Assembly (NCBI RefSeq): GCF_038502225.1
Contig: NW_027195364.1
Span: forward strand, 62,001-126,000
Direction: 5' to 3'
DNA: 64,000 bases
Source of the DNA: Cherax quadricarinatus
Lineage: Eukaryota; Arthropoda; Malacostraca; Decapoda; Parastacidae
This document shows positions 54,305 through 64,000 of the stretch, piece by piece. The notes under the pieces were generated by a model that ran no database searches, was not told where the DNA came from, and worked only from the letters and a program-made list of their open reading frames with translations. Position 1 is the stretch's first letter; each line of letters starts with the position of its first letter. Made by a program: the position numbers and the translations under genes.

Positions 54305-54503
54305 CAGTGGACCCCCGGTTAACGATATTTTTTCACTCCAGAAGTATGTTCAGGTGCCAGTACTGACCGAATTTATTCCCAAAAGGAATATTGTGAAGTA
54401 GATTAGTCCATTTCAGACCCCCAAACATACGTACAAATGCACTTACATAAATACACTTACATAATTGGTCGCATTCGGAGGTGATCGTTATGCGGGGTCA
54501 CTG
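54305..54503. mobile_element. 199-bp pogo-type MITE in the Penelope-like 3' UTR
   Basis: Ends CAGTGGACCCCCGGTTAACG and the complement of CGTTATGCGGGGTCACTG, flanked by TA at 54303-54304 and 54504-54505. It interrupts a (ACT)n stretch of the plus-strand PLE copy. No coding sequence. Confidence 0.85.
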
Positions 54504-54670
54504 TACTACTACAACTACTGATGAAATTAAGACACATGTGCGGCATCTGGTTGTCTTTGTTGTGGACATTTTGCCATCCAGTGGCTGGCTGGATGGCAAA
54601 ACGTCTATGATGAGGATGCCAGGTGTTGTGCATGTCTTAATTTCATCTTGTCATTTATATACAATTCTTG

Positions 54671-54706
<36 letters not shown>

Positions 54707-55340
54707 CTACCACCACCACCTCTTCCTGCCTATATATGCGTCCTGCTCCACCTCTGGTTAGTGTGACTTTGTCAATGGTCAAGTCGGACCGAAGCGTCGT
54801 CGTAAGCTTCTCTCTTTTATGCGGTTATTTGTGTACAGTGTGCCATTGTTTACCAGCATGTGACCATCACAGGTTCATACAACACATTTCATAATAATTC
54901 ATTTTTTGTGCTGCAACTGCTAAATAAGCCACCATGGGCAAAGCTCCTAGTGCCAACCCTTTGGTAAAAGGGGAGAAACACGATAGAATTCAAGAAAAAC
55001 TCATAGCAAAGTACTAAAGTAGAGGAGGAGGAAGAGAGGGAGAATGTGTCTTCAGCAGTGATTCAGTGATTCTACAATATGTATGATACTAAGCAGCAGG
55101 TATCGATAAAGGCTACAGCTCCAGCCAGCGATAAAGTGTAGAATTAACAGTGTAGCAAGTAAGTTAAGTGAGTAAATGATAGAAAAACAACATGAGTAAC
55201 TCTCCAATGTTGTTGGATGTGTATAGGACCACTGAACATACACTGCTCTGCTATCTTCCACCACCCTAAACCTCTGCCAACATCTCCTTCATCAAACTAA
55301 CTAACATCTCCAAGGTAAGTGTAAATATAAAAGTGTAAGT

Positions 55341-55544
55341 ATAAAGTAAATATGTGTAAATATAAAGGACACCAATGGAAGTATGTCACTCTTGAATTTT
55401 TGGGTTATCCTGGGTACTTTACACATATGCTGCTATGTATGATAATCTACGTAACTGTATTTGTGTATACCTGAATAAACTTATTTATTTCTAAATTAAA
55501 ATGTAAATATTTCTTATTTATAAATTAAAATGTAATTTTTTTTT
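55341..55544. other. Possible dispersed-repeat end
   Basis: 'gggttatcctgggtacttta' and 'acctgaataaacttatttat' recall the 3' end of a common decapod repeat; memory only. Confidence 0.35.
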
Positions 55545-56660
55545 TCAACAAGTCGGCCGTCTCCCACAGAGCAGGGTGACCCAAAAAGAAAGAAAATCCC
55601 CAAAAGAAAATACTTTCATCATCATTCAACACTTTCACTACACTCACACATTATCACTGCTTTTGCAAAGGTGCTCAGAATACAACAGTTTAGAAGCATA
55701 TACGTATTAAGTTACACAACATATCCCAAACTGCCAATATCCCAAACCCCTCCTTTAAAGTACAGGCATTGTACTTCCCATTTCCAGGACTCAAGTCCGA
55801 CTATATGAAAATAACCGGTTCCCTGAATTCCTTCACTAAATATTACCCTGCTCACACTCCAACAGATTGTCAGGTCCCAAGTATCATTCGTCTCCATTCA
55901 CTCCTATCTAACACGCTCATGCACGCTTGCTGGAAGTCCAGCCCTCACCCAAAACCTCCTTTACCCCTCTTTCCAACCCTTTCGAGGACGACCCTACCCT
56001 CCTTCCTTCCCTATAGATTTATATGCTTTCCATGTCATTCTACTTTGATCCATTCTCTCTAAATGACCAAACCACCTCAACAACCCCTCTTCTGCCCTCT
56101 GACTAATGCTTTTATTAACTCCACACCTTCTCTAATTTCCACACTCGAATTTTCTGCATAATATTTACACACACATTGCCCTTAGACAGGACATCTCCAC
56201 TGCCTCCAACCGTCTCCTCGCTGCTGCATTTACTACCCAAGCTTCACATCCATATAAGAGTGTTGGTACTACTATACTTTCATACATTCCCTTCTTTGCC
56301 TCCATAGATAACGTTTTTGACTCACATATACCTCAATGCACCACTCACCTTTTTCCCTTATCAATTCTATGATTAACCTCATCCTTCATAAATCCATCCC
56401 GACACGTCAACTCCCAAGTATCTGAAAACATTCACTTCTTCCATACTCCTCCTACCCAATTTGATATCCAATTTTTCTTTATCTAAATCATTTGATACTC
56501 TCATCACCTTACTCTTTTCTATGTTCACTTTCAACTTTCTACCTTTACACACATTCTCAAACTCATCCACTAACCTTTGCAATTTTTCTTTAGAATCTCC
56601 CATAAGCACAGTATCATCAGCAAAAAGTAACTGTGTCAATTCCATTTGAATTTGATTCTT
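55545..56660 (-). pseudogene. RTE-like LINE 3' half, older copy
   Basis: Minus strand. 56645-56379 encodes QLLFADDTVLMGDSKEKLQR, LVDEFENVCKGRKLKVNIEK and VNVFRYLGVDVS, then frameshifts. The region to 55560 follows the family through the C-terminus and 3' UTR to the tail 'gggtcaccctgct' / 'gggagacggccgac' and poly-A (poly-T at 55533-55544). The catalytic FADD is present but the gene is broken. It is clearly more diverged than 22150 and 47285. Confidence 0.8.
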
Positions 56661-57355
56661 ATTTATAAATTACATACATTGTTTAAGTGTGATGGTGGTG
56701 GTGGCAAAGCCTCCACCGCCATACTCAAACTTCTCTCAGTGGCGCCCTTAAACCCAACAACAACACTTACACCATTTACTCCTTTCATACATTATGACAT
56801 TTTATTCATTCTAGAGTATATATCATGTTTCTATGTTATTAATATTGATTATAATGTCATATTATTTGAATTGTGATAGATAAATAAGCCACAGAGATGA
56901 TATTAGTGTCAAATTGAAGCATAATAAACTGCTTCCTCTTGTCTCCTACCTACCTCCTACACCAACAGAATCAATGTTCATTTATCCCATTTTATTAGTG
57001 TTAAATGTTTTTATCCATTTTTTAAATTTTTTATATTTTTTTCATTGTTTTTTTATGTAAATCATATTGTTTGTTAATACTTTTTGTCAAAGGGTTTAAA
57101 TTTGGGGTTTCCACAGCCTTCTTTTGTTTTAAAATAATAAAAATAAGGGGTTTCCCATTTTTTTTAGGGGAAAATAGATTCCCCAATCGTGAATTTCCCC
57201 ATCGCAGACTCCTGGACGTTAATCACAAACTAGTCCAATGTACTACGTATAAACTTTTAAAAAATATAAAAAATTTTAAAAAATGGTAAGGTGACATTAA
57301 AACAATATCAAAGAAAAAATTACAAAAACCCACTGATTATAGCATGCCCCTCCTT
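56661..57355. other. Unassigned
   Basis: No feature supported. Homopolymer runs become frequent again from about 57080. Confidence 0.35.
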
Positions 57356-58053
57356 AGAATAATTTTTTACTGATGTGGTCTAGAAACAAATTCGTGTTAA
57401 GTGGGGAGGCTTTTTTAATACCCAAAAAGTGATCAGAAATTGGAATTTGGCCAATTTCCACAAATTCAAAATATTAAATTTAAAATGGGGTCAGGATTCC
57501 GGGACTAAAATAACTTTTCCCCATTTTTAGTTATTTTTCCCAGGCTTTACAGATAATTCCTTTTTGTTTTTTTATTCACATGAAAAAAATTTTTTTCACC
57601 AAAAAAAAAAAAGATTTACCGTTATGCAATATTGTAATGATTGACAAATAATATTAGTGCATTTGTGAATGCACATCAGACCAAACTAAATTTAGGATAT
57701 GAGATATTTTTGTTTGCACCCAAAAAAATCGAACATTTCCGCTGCTTTGAGCTCAATTTGCTATTTTCTGAAAGATATTTTCCATTCATCAAATAAGCCC
57801 AAGAAATGAATAAAACTGTAACAACCATACAATAATACACCAAAGCCACTGTTTTAATCCAAAAAACAGGGTAAATTTTTTTCTCATTATGCACTTTTGG
57901 CCAATTTTTTTTATAGGGGCAATTCCCCATATGATGCATTCTCCCCTTTGGGGGCCCAAATTTCCCACAGTTTATCGGGAGGGGCTCATGATGTACTACT
58001 CGGACTGCCCCTTTTAAAATGTAGAACTATGGCTGGACCTCAAAGGGTTAATC
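57356..58053 (+). repeat. Degraded piggyBac-like element core and right end
   Basis: 'agtgatcagaaattgg', 'ttggccaatttccac', 'gcaatattgtaatgattg', 'aacatttccgctgctttgag' and the end 'tcaaagggttaa' (about 58040) follow the 43359 subfamily. Many indels; the left TTAA end was not found. Confidence 0.65.
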
Positions 58054-58597
58054 AAAAATTGGGGGCTTACGTAACAGTGTTTCCTTTCTTGAAAAAAGAA
58101 TGGAAAATGTGGTGATCATCAAAATAAACAAATGAATATATTGTGTAAGAATACATTAAATTAAAAAAAAATTTAAAAGCATAATTAAATTAATGAAACA
58201 ATATAAGAGTATTGATGTTTCCATTTTTCCCAGAATGTCAAAAATACAGACTTAAGATTTTTCAAATGGTTCAAAGTAATACCCCCATTGGTCATCCACT
58301 TTTTAGGGATATATTTACCTGGGTTTTGAAGTTAATTAGATAAAGGGTGTGAGAGAGATTTAAACGGGCCCGGTCTCTAATGTCACCCACAGGCAAAGAG
58401 TAGACTTACAAAGTGTCGCTGGTGAGCAAACAACCAATAACTCGGACATTGTGAAAAATGACTTATACTAAAAAATGAAAAATAAAATAGTACATATTAA
58501 AACATAAAAATTACAATATATATTACAGCAAAAAAAGGTTTAAATGAAATTTTCAATACTTAAATTTTAAGATTGTTAAAAAAATATTTATTCCATA
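58054..58597. other. Unassigned
   Basis: Nothing recognised. Confidence 0.3.
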
Positions 58598-58700
58598 TTA
58601 ACCTAAACTGTCCAACGTAAATCCTTTTTTTAAACTTTTCTTATGGAAAAATAAAATTGGGGCTATTGGAAACATAATCACGTTTGGACAGTTTGGTTAA
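58598..58700. mobile_element. 103-bp TTAA MITE
   Basis: TTAA at 58598-58601 and 58697-58700 with imperfect inverted ends TTAACCTAAACTGTCCAACG and the complement of CGTTTGGACAGTTTGGTTAA. Confidence 0.65.
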
Positions 58701-59439
58701 CAACTTTCAATAGAACTGACCCCATCAACTACAAAACGCCGCCCAACCCAGCTAAAATAATTGACCCTAAAATTTTTTTTGGGGTTTGAAAGAAATATGT
58801 TATTTTTTAACAATAAAATAGTTTTACTTATTCTTATACCATTTTTATAATAATTTTCAACAGTTTGTTTAAACTGAAATACAAAAAAAAAAGCATTCTT
58901 TTCCCAAAAATAGAATGATGATAAAATTTATAACTACAAAATATTAACTCCCTTTTCCGGTGGAGAAAAAACCAATCCCCCTAAGTAAATCTTTTCTTGA
59001 AGATAAAAGCATCTGCGGGGCCGATTCAACACAGAAAATCTGTGGTAGGTAGCCAGCATATTTTGATCTCTTTTTTAAAAATCAATAGTGAAAATCAAGT
59101 GCTGTATAAACAAATTTATTATACAAGAACTTAGAACCCAAAAAATAATCAGTAATTTTGGGGGTTTTAAAAAACAAATACAAATAATCTTAATGACATT
59201 ACCACCTATTACCATTAATTCTACTACAAATGTTAGCTAAATGAAAAGGGAAAAAAAAAATTACTCTCTGATCATTAAACATCAAAGATTTACAGGGGAA
59301 GGATAACAGTACACTCAAACAGTTAGTTTCTCTTTGAAAGCAAACAAAAAAAAACACAGGAAAAGAAAAAAAATTCAGAGACAAAGAAGATATTCTGAAG
59401 TGATTCAAAATTTAAAATTAATAAAAATGAAAAGTTGTC
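58701..59439. other. Unassigned
   Basis: No supported gene or family. Confidence 0.35.
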
Positions 59440-59720
59440 ATCCCAAAAAACTTGGAGGAGGACAAAGATCTTGGTGGCAGAGGGTCATCCAACGACTTAA
59501 ACCCAAATAATGGTGTGAAGGCATGTTTTTCAGAAATTGGTTTTGGGAGTTTGAGCAAGGTATTATTTATAAAGGATTCAAAGTAACCAGTTACCCAAAT
59601 TTGTCCTCAAAATGGAAAGTACAGTGCCTGCACCCCAAAAAGAGAGGGGGGGTTGATAATTTGGGTCCCACCTATGTTTCCTCGTATCCCTTCCCTCAGT
59701 GGGAGATGGCGGGCATTTTA
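59440..59720 (+). repeat. RTE-like LINE 3' region, degraded
   Basis: 'gagtttgagcaaggtatt', 'aaggattcaaagtaaccagt', 'aaagtacagtgcctgcac' echo the 3' UTR of 48120-48250. Orientation plus. Confidence 0.55.
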
Positions 59721-59829
59721 AAAAATTTCCATTAAAAAACATCCTCATTTTGCCCAATGGTCTGTCTTTTTTTCTTGTGATATATGACTTTTTAAAGAAA
59801 AGGTCGGGTTAAAGTCTTTTAAAATGTCT

Positions 59830-61450
59830 AATAAATGTCTATGTAAATGCCCATTATTTCTATGTAACATCTCACAACAGTCTTTGATGCTCTAGCCCTA
59901 AAACTAAAAATTACCTTTCCCCCTTCCCCGACAAATTTTCGGGGGAAGATCTCTAACTCTCCTATTTTCACCCCAGATTTATACCCCCTCTTCATCCAAC
60001 CCCTCCCCCATCCCCGACCACCCAACAACCCCCCTTCTCCCCCTTTTTAAATTATCCCTATAAACCCCCACATTGTTTTTTAATTTCTACAACAATTTCT
60101 CTGCATGATATCTTGCATGAGATTTTCCCTGCCTCTACCCTCCTTCTCCTGCAATTTTAAAAAACCCACCCCTCCTACCCATATAAAGTGTTGTTTAAAA
60201 AAACTTCACTTTCCCCTTTTTTTTTCCCACTCAAAAAACCCTTTTTTCCAAAACCACAAAAACCCAACATTTTATTCATCCCCTTTGGTTCCTCTGTTTA
60301 GTGACCATGCACATTTTTTCCCCCCAAAATCTAATTACATCTTTCCTCCATACTCCATGTTTCCCCAATCCATATTCAATCTATATTTACATTTTTTTTT
60401 CCCCCTCATCCCCTTTCTCTTTTCTTGCTTTCTTTCAATTTTCCCTTTTTTAAATACCATCTCAAATTCATCTGCCAACCTTTACAACCCCTTTTCAGAA
60501 CCCCCAAAAGTGTTATCACTTTAAAACAACTGTGTAACTTTTTCCCATTGAACCCAACTTTTTTTAATTCCCCCCTTTCCCCAACCCTAACAAATTTTAA
60601 ACCCCATCTATAAATATTTAAACAATGCGGTAAATCAGCACCCCAGCCCAAGTCCCTTTCACAAAAAAATCTTCCTCCCCCCTATATCCCCTAACCTGAG
60701 CCTCATTTGCTGCATTATAACTTTTAACTGTTTTTATAACTACCTCTTTTCCCATATACCCAAACATCTGTCCTAGCTCATCCACCCATCAAATGCTTAT
60801 TCTAAAGCCATAAATGCAAATAATACCTTTTACCCTTATTTAAGTACAGCTCAATTATCTTCCATCACATCATCTACATTTCCCTTTTATCCTCCTCTCC
60901 TCTCTGCCCTTTGTCTTCCCCCCGACCCTTTCAAAAAAATGCTTTACAGTATACTTTTCCCAGGTATATAAAAGTTTTTTTTTCACTCAACAGGTATCTC
61001 CGCCAACCCTTTTTTAGTTTCCCCTTTTTTCATGCAATTTTGAACAAATATGCCAACCCCCCAAACCCCTTTTTTCCCCCATTGTTTAATATCTTGTCTT
61101 AATTCCATCTATCCCAGCCTCTTTACCTCCTTGCATTCTATCCACTGCCTCAAACACTTCCCCCAATCTATCTCAGGACCCCATGCTCCTATATGATGTT
61201 ACCCTTTCCCCTATCCAATTGAAACCACCCCCTCTCCTTCATCAAAATTCAACAACTTGTAAAAGTATCTCTCCAGCTTTCCAATATCCCCACCTTCCCA
61301 TCTCATAACCCATTTTAAATCTAAGTCCATTTGCTCTTCAGGCTTTTTTAACTTTTTGATCTCCCCCAAAATAATATTTTATTCTTGCAAAATTGTTTAA
61401 AAAAAAAATCAAATCTAAATTTATCAACTTAAATCCATTATTTTGGTTTT
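59830..61450 (-). pseudogene. RTE-like LINE RT, long degraded copy
   Basis: On the minus strand the order of the RTE-like RT can be followed with many indels. 60480-60520 corresponds to the FADD-DSEEKLQR region, 60600-60720 to the RQGC and SPxxFN segment and the linker before it, 60790-60870 to the DLEKAYD region. 60950-61250 extends further upstream than any other copy, toward the RT fingers. No frame is open for long. It may be decayed, poorly sequenced, or both. Confidence 0.55.
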
Positions 61451-61899
61451 TCCCTTTTGACATCAGTCTTTATTAATATCATTTGTTTATGACTATCTTC
61501 CCTTATACACTTCAATGATATTTTTCTTTTTTTCTCTCAGAGGGGAGTTTTAAGGTTTAAGTCTATTTAACGGGAAAGGTTCCTTACACAGTAAATCATT
61601 TGGGTCATTCTTCTCGTATGTTCTTAATGAATCTATATCCATCCTGAGTAAGGCCAAAACTGGCACAAATCAAATGAGGACTAAAATTTGATGAAAGGTG
61701 TAATAAATCCAAGTAATCTGTTAGCATTTTGCAACACTTAGGCACTGCTGTCTTGGCTAGTTTTCTCCGTGCCCCCCCAAGTTTTTTCACATTCTGTATG
61801 ATCGTCTATTTACCTAGTTTTTTTGGGGGGGTTATTTTCATTACCAGGACTAGTACCTTACACTTATCCACATTAACTTTATCTCCTTTTTTCAGCCCA
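61451..61899. other. Unassigned
   Basis: No supported feature. Confidence 0.3.
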
Positions 61900-62480
61900 A
61901 GACATTTTTTCTCCTCCTGGAGTTCATTGCATCCCCCTCAGAATGAATCCGGCTTTTTTATCATCACAAATTTGCTCATGTCACTTTTAACCCTTCATCA
62001 AGGCTTATGTAAATTAGAAAAAAGAGATGGCCTAAAACTGATCCTTTGGAATCCACTAGGACAATCCCCATTAGGGCCCTTAATGAAACTTGTTTTTATT
62101 GAACCCATGCCTCATTCATGCTAGAACTTTACCTCCATCCATGATGCCACTTTTTTTAAAGAGTTTTGTGGGTATTTTTGAAGGCTTTACAAAAACCCAA
62201 ATAAACAATATATTTCTTCATCACTGCTACTGCCCAAATGCTATTGAAGACGTCAGAAAATTTTGTCAGGGGGCGACCTCTTGAACCCATGTGAATTATT
62301 TATAAAAGTTTTTTGTTCTTCAAGGTGACTTCTAATAATTCAGCTATAATTGATTCTAAAACTTGCCCACTATAGATGCGGGTTATTGAATGGTAATTTG
62401 AAGGAATGGACTTAACCCTGATTTGAAAAAGGAACCAATTGACTTCCACAACTCTGGCACAACACCAGAAATTCTTGGGA
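61900..62480 (-). pseudogene. CR1-like LINE RT fragment, degraded
   Basis: Minus-strand translation of 62300-62150 gives HMGSRGRPLTKFSDVF and KKYIVYLGFCKAFKNTHKTL. It fits the CR1 pattern HGFxxGRSCLTNLxE followed by YLDFSKAFDxVPHKxLL, with the catalytic Asp of LDFSKAFD replaced (YLGFCKAF). The remainder to 61900 is not readable. The orientation and motif order are correct for an RT. Confidence 0.6.
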
Positions 62481-62582
62481 TCTTTGGGGGGGTGTTTTGA
62501 AAGGACCTGCTTTGTATCCCAGGGGCCTTCTGCAGTGTTCCTCCATTCTTATTTACCCAATTTTTGTTTCCCCAACAAAGCT

Positions 62583-62955
62583 TTTAATTCTATTCACTAT
62601 TTTAACCCCCCTAAAATCAAAATCGTGGGGGGAAGTCCCCTGCGGTGTGGGGGAAAACCATGGCTGGTGAGTGGGGGCCCCTGGTTTGTCTGTAAGCCCC
62701 TGGGGTGTACAAAGAAAGGGGAAACACTGCAGAAGACCTTTTGGGCCCCTACTAGGCAGGTCCTTGAAACCACCCCACTAACAAATTTTTGCCAACCCAA
62801 TTTTCTGCCCCCAGCAATGCTTTGATAATTTTTTACTCATGCGCAAGTCCACTCAAATCAAATGTGTGTGGGGAAGTACCCTGTCTGGTGTGTGGGAAAT
62901 CCCTGGCTGATGTGTGGAAGTGCCCTGGCTGGTGTGGGGGGAAAGCCTGGCTAGT
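62583..62955. repeat. Imperfect G/T-rich repeats
   Basis: Two blocks (62600-62700 and 62845-62950) repeat variants of 'ccctggctggtgtgtggg' with loose spacing. It may be a decayed minisatellite. Confidence 0.4.
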
Positions 62956-63249
62956 TGTTCTTTCAAATTTCTGTTTTTCCCTTTTTCAAAGGGTGGCATG
63001 GGACCCTTTTTTTTGGCCCTGGTGGCTTATTTCGATTCAAACACTAAAAGAAAAGAATTACAAAATGTAAAATAGGGGTGGGATTCTCCTCACGGGCTGA
63101 AAAAATGGACACTGGGAAATGGTGTCAGGTCTTCCCCGGAACGTTGGGGACAAATGACTTTCTGAATTATGATGATCCTGAGCCAATATTTTGACAAAAA
63201 GTTACCTGTTAAAACATTCGAAATCATGACTACAAACGGGTCCACAATG

Positions 63250-63870
63250 TATATATATTTTTAACACATCAGCCATTTCCCACTAAGGCAGGGTGCCCCA
63301 AAAAGAAAAAAAATCAAAAGAAAAAAAAAACTTTCATTATCATTCAACACTTTCACCACCTCATACATAATCACTGCTTTGCAGGGGTCCCCAGATACAA
63401 CAGTTTAGATAGCCACTCAAGCCCCTATCAAACCCTTTCAAAGTGCAGGCACTGTATTTTTTTCCCAATCAAGTCCACAATTTTTCCCCTAAACCCCTTC
63501 ACAAAATTTACCCTCTCCCCCAACAGCTCGTTAAGCCCCCAAAACCATTTGTCTCCATTCCTCCTATCTAACACGCCTGCCCCTTGCTGGAAGCAACCCC
63601 CTCCCCCACCCTCCTTTACCTCCTCAAACCCTTTTTGGGAGACCCCACCTCACCCCTTTCCCCAAAGTTTAAAATTTTTTCCAAATCATTCTATTTGCCC
63701 CTTCTTCTAAATAAAACAACCTCAAAACCCTCTTGCCCTCTGACTAATTTTTTAGTAACTCCACACCCCCTAATTTCCCCCTCTAATTTTTTGCAAATAT
63801 TTACACCAAAATTGCCCTTGAAGGATATCTTCACTCTTCAGGTGCCTCCTTGCTGCACATTTATATGGAG
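63250..63870 (-). pseudogene. RTE-like LINE 3' half, degraded
   Basis: The minus-strand family tail 'tttttggggcaccctgcct', 'tagtgggaaatggctgatg' at 63262-63300 is followed by 3' UTR blocks such as 'catttgtctccattcctcct' at 63547 (plus reading), in the order of 55545-56250. No open frame remains. Confidence 0.6.
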
Positions 63871-64000
63871 ATTAGAATGAAAAACAAGTGATTTACAAAA
63901 AGATTTTTATATCCCTAAAACAGCCAAGACTAAACATCTGTAGTGAATGCAACTTTATTCAATACAAAAAAAAAAAAAAAAATTAAAAAGGGTTTTTTGC

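Larger units (their letters stand above)
52262..54836. mobile_element. Head-to-head pair of Penelope-like 3' halves
   Basis: The outer ends 'tacacaaataacccgcacat' and its complement face outward at both borders. The left copy (52262-53780) is on minus, the right copy (53779-54836) on plus. Each has the GIY-YIG end, an A/G-rich 3' UTR and a terminal inverted block 'cgacgacgtttcggtccgac'. They join at about 53780. About 55 bases of the Tigger host were lost at the insertion point. Confidence 0.85.
52130..55340 (+). mobile_element. Tigger element split by a Penelope-like pair
   Basis: The left end CAGTGGACCCCGCCATTCAG with TA at 52128-52129, then sequence parallel to 36475-36600, runs to about 52261. 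After the insertion it resumes at 54836 with 'cagtgtgccattgtttacca' and an ATG region MGKAPSANPLVKG (54934), then decays. The right terminal repeat is not visible, so the end is approximate. Confidence 0.7.

Noticed and set aside
52262..54836. Hammerhead ribozyme in the Penelope-like ends
   Set aside because: PLEs often carry one, and a 'gcgaaacgtc' block beside a stem is present at about 52510, but I could not place a CUGAUGA core in the right position. A covariance-model search (Rfam hammerhead families) would decide.

Overview
This window is eukaryotic, repeat-dense DNA, most likely from a decapod crustacean such as a crayfish. That assignment is from memory of repeat families (a SINE-like unit, a LINE tail with a GGCCACC...CGGCCGG block, a Penelope-like end); no database was searched. 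I find no host gene, tRNA gene, rRNA or CRISPR array. Nearly every recognisable coding stretch belongs to a transposable element: CR1/Jockey-like, RTE-like and I-like LINEs, a Gypsy-type LTR element, a Penelope-like element (PLE), piggyBac-like elements using TTAA sites, and pogo/Tigger-like elements using TA sites.

Layout. 1-14.5 kb looks unpolished or decayed, with many homopolymer runs and frameshifts. It holds a minus-strand CR1/Jockey-like LINE (about 2450-10640) split by a minus-strand Gypsy-like element (3242-8544), an RTE-like fragment, and a SINE / LINE 3' end / SINE cluster (12480-13500). 14.5-22 kb has inverted LINE fragments, MITEs nested in MITEs, a PLE relic forming a 70-bp-arm palindrome, and a 5'-truncated I-like LINE with a 14-bp target duplication. 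22112-30459 is one piggyBac element with a broken transposase, interrupted by an RTE-like LINE and by a 4-kb CR1-like LINE with a 6-bp duplication.

30.6-36.4 kb contains three about 1.06-kb non-autonomous piggyBac relatives. 36.5-42.9 kb has a Tigger element with an intact 203-aa ORF that lacks the catalytic domain, a second Tigger inside an I-like LINE, an RTE-like copy and two dispersed 3' tails. 43359-46689 is a TTAA element carrying a 2.2-kb insertion whose only gene is a LINE ORF1 (gag-like) of about 520 aa. 46713-48892 is another TTAA element carrying a young RTE-like insertion. 49-51.7 kb shows no gene. 52130-55340 is a Tigger interrupted by two head-to-head PLE 3' halves. 55.5-64 kb is RTE-like and CR1-like debris, again with unpolished-looking sequence after about 57 kb.

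Most interesting signals. (1) Six TTAA elements share an asymmetric end: two palindromes of form CGTA-N4-TACG spaced 34 bases (36 in the transposase copy), the outer one exactly 19 bases from TTAA. (2) The ORF1-only retroelement resembles a 'half-LINE'. (3) The Tigger deletion derivative has an open frame without catalysis. The RT, EN, integrase and transposase genes do not form a cellular pathway; they record successive mobilisation events whose order can be read from the nesting.
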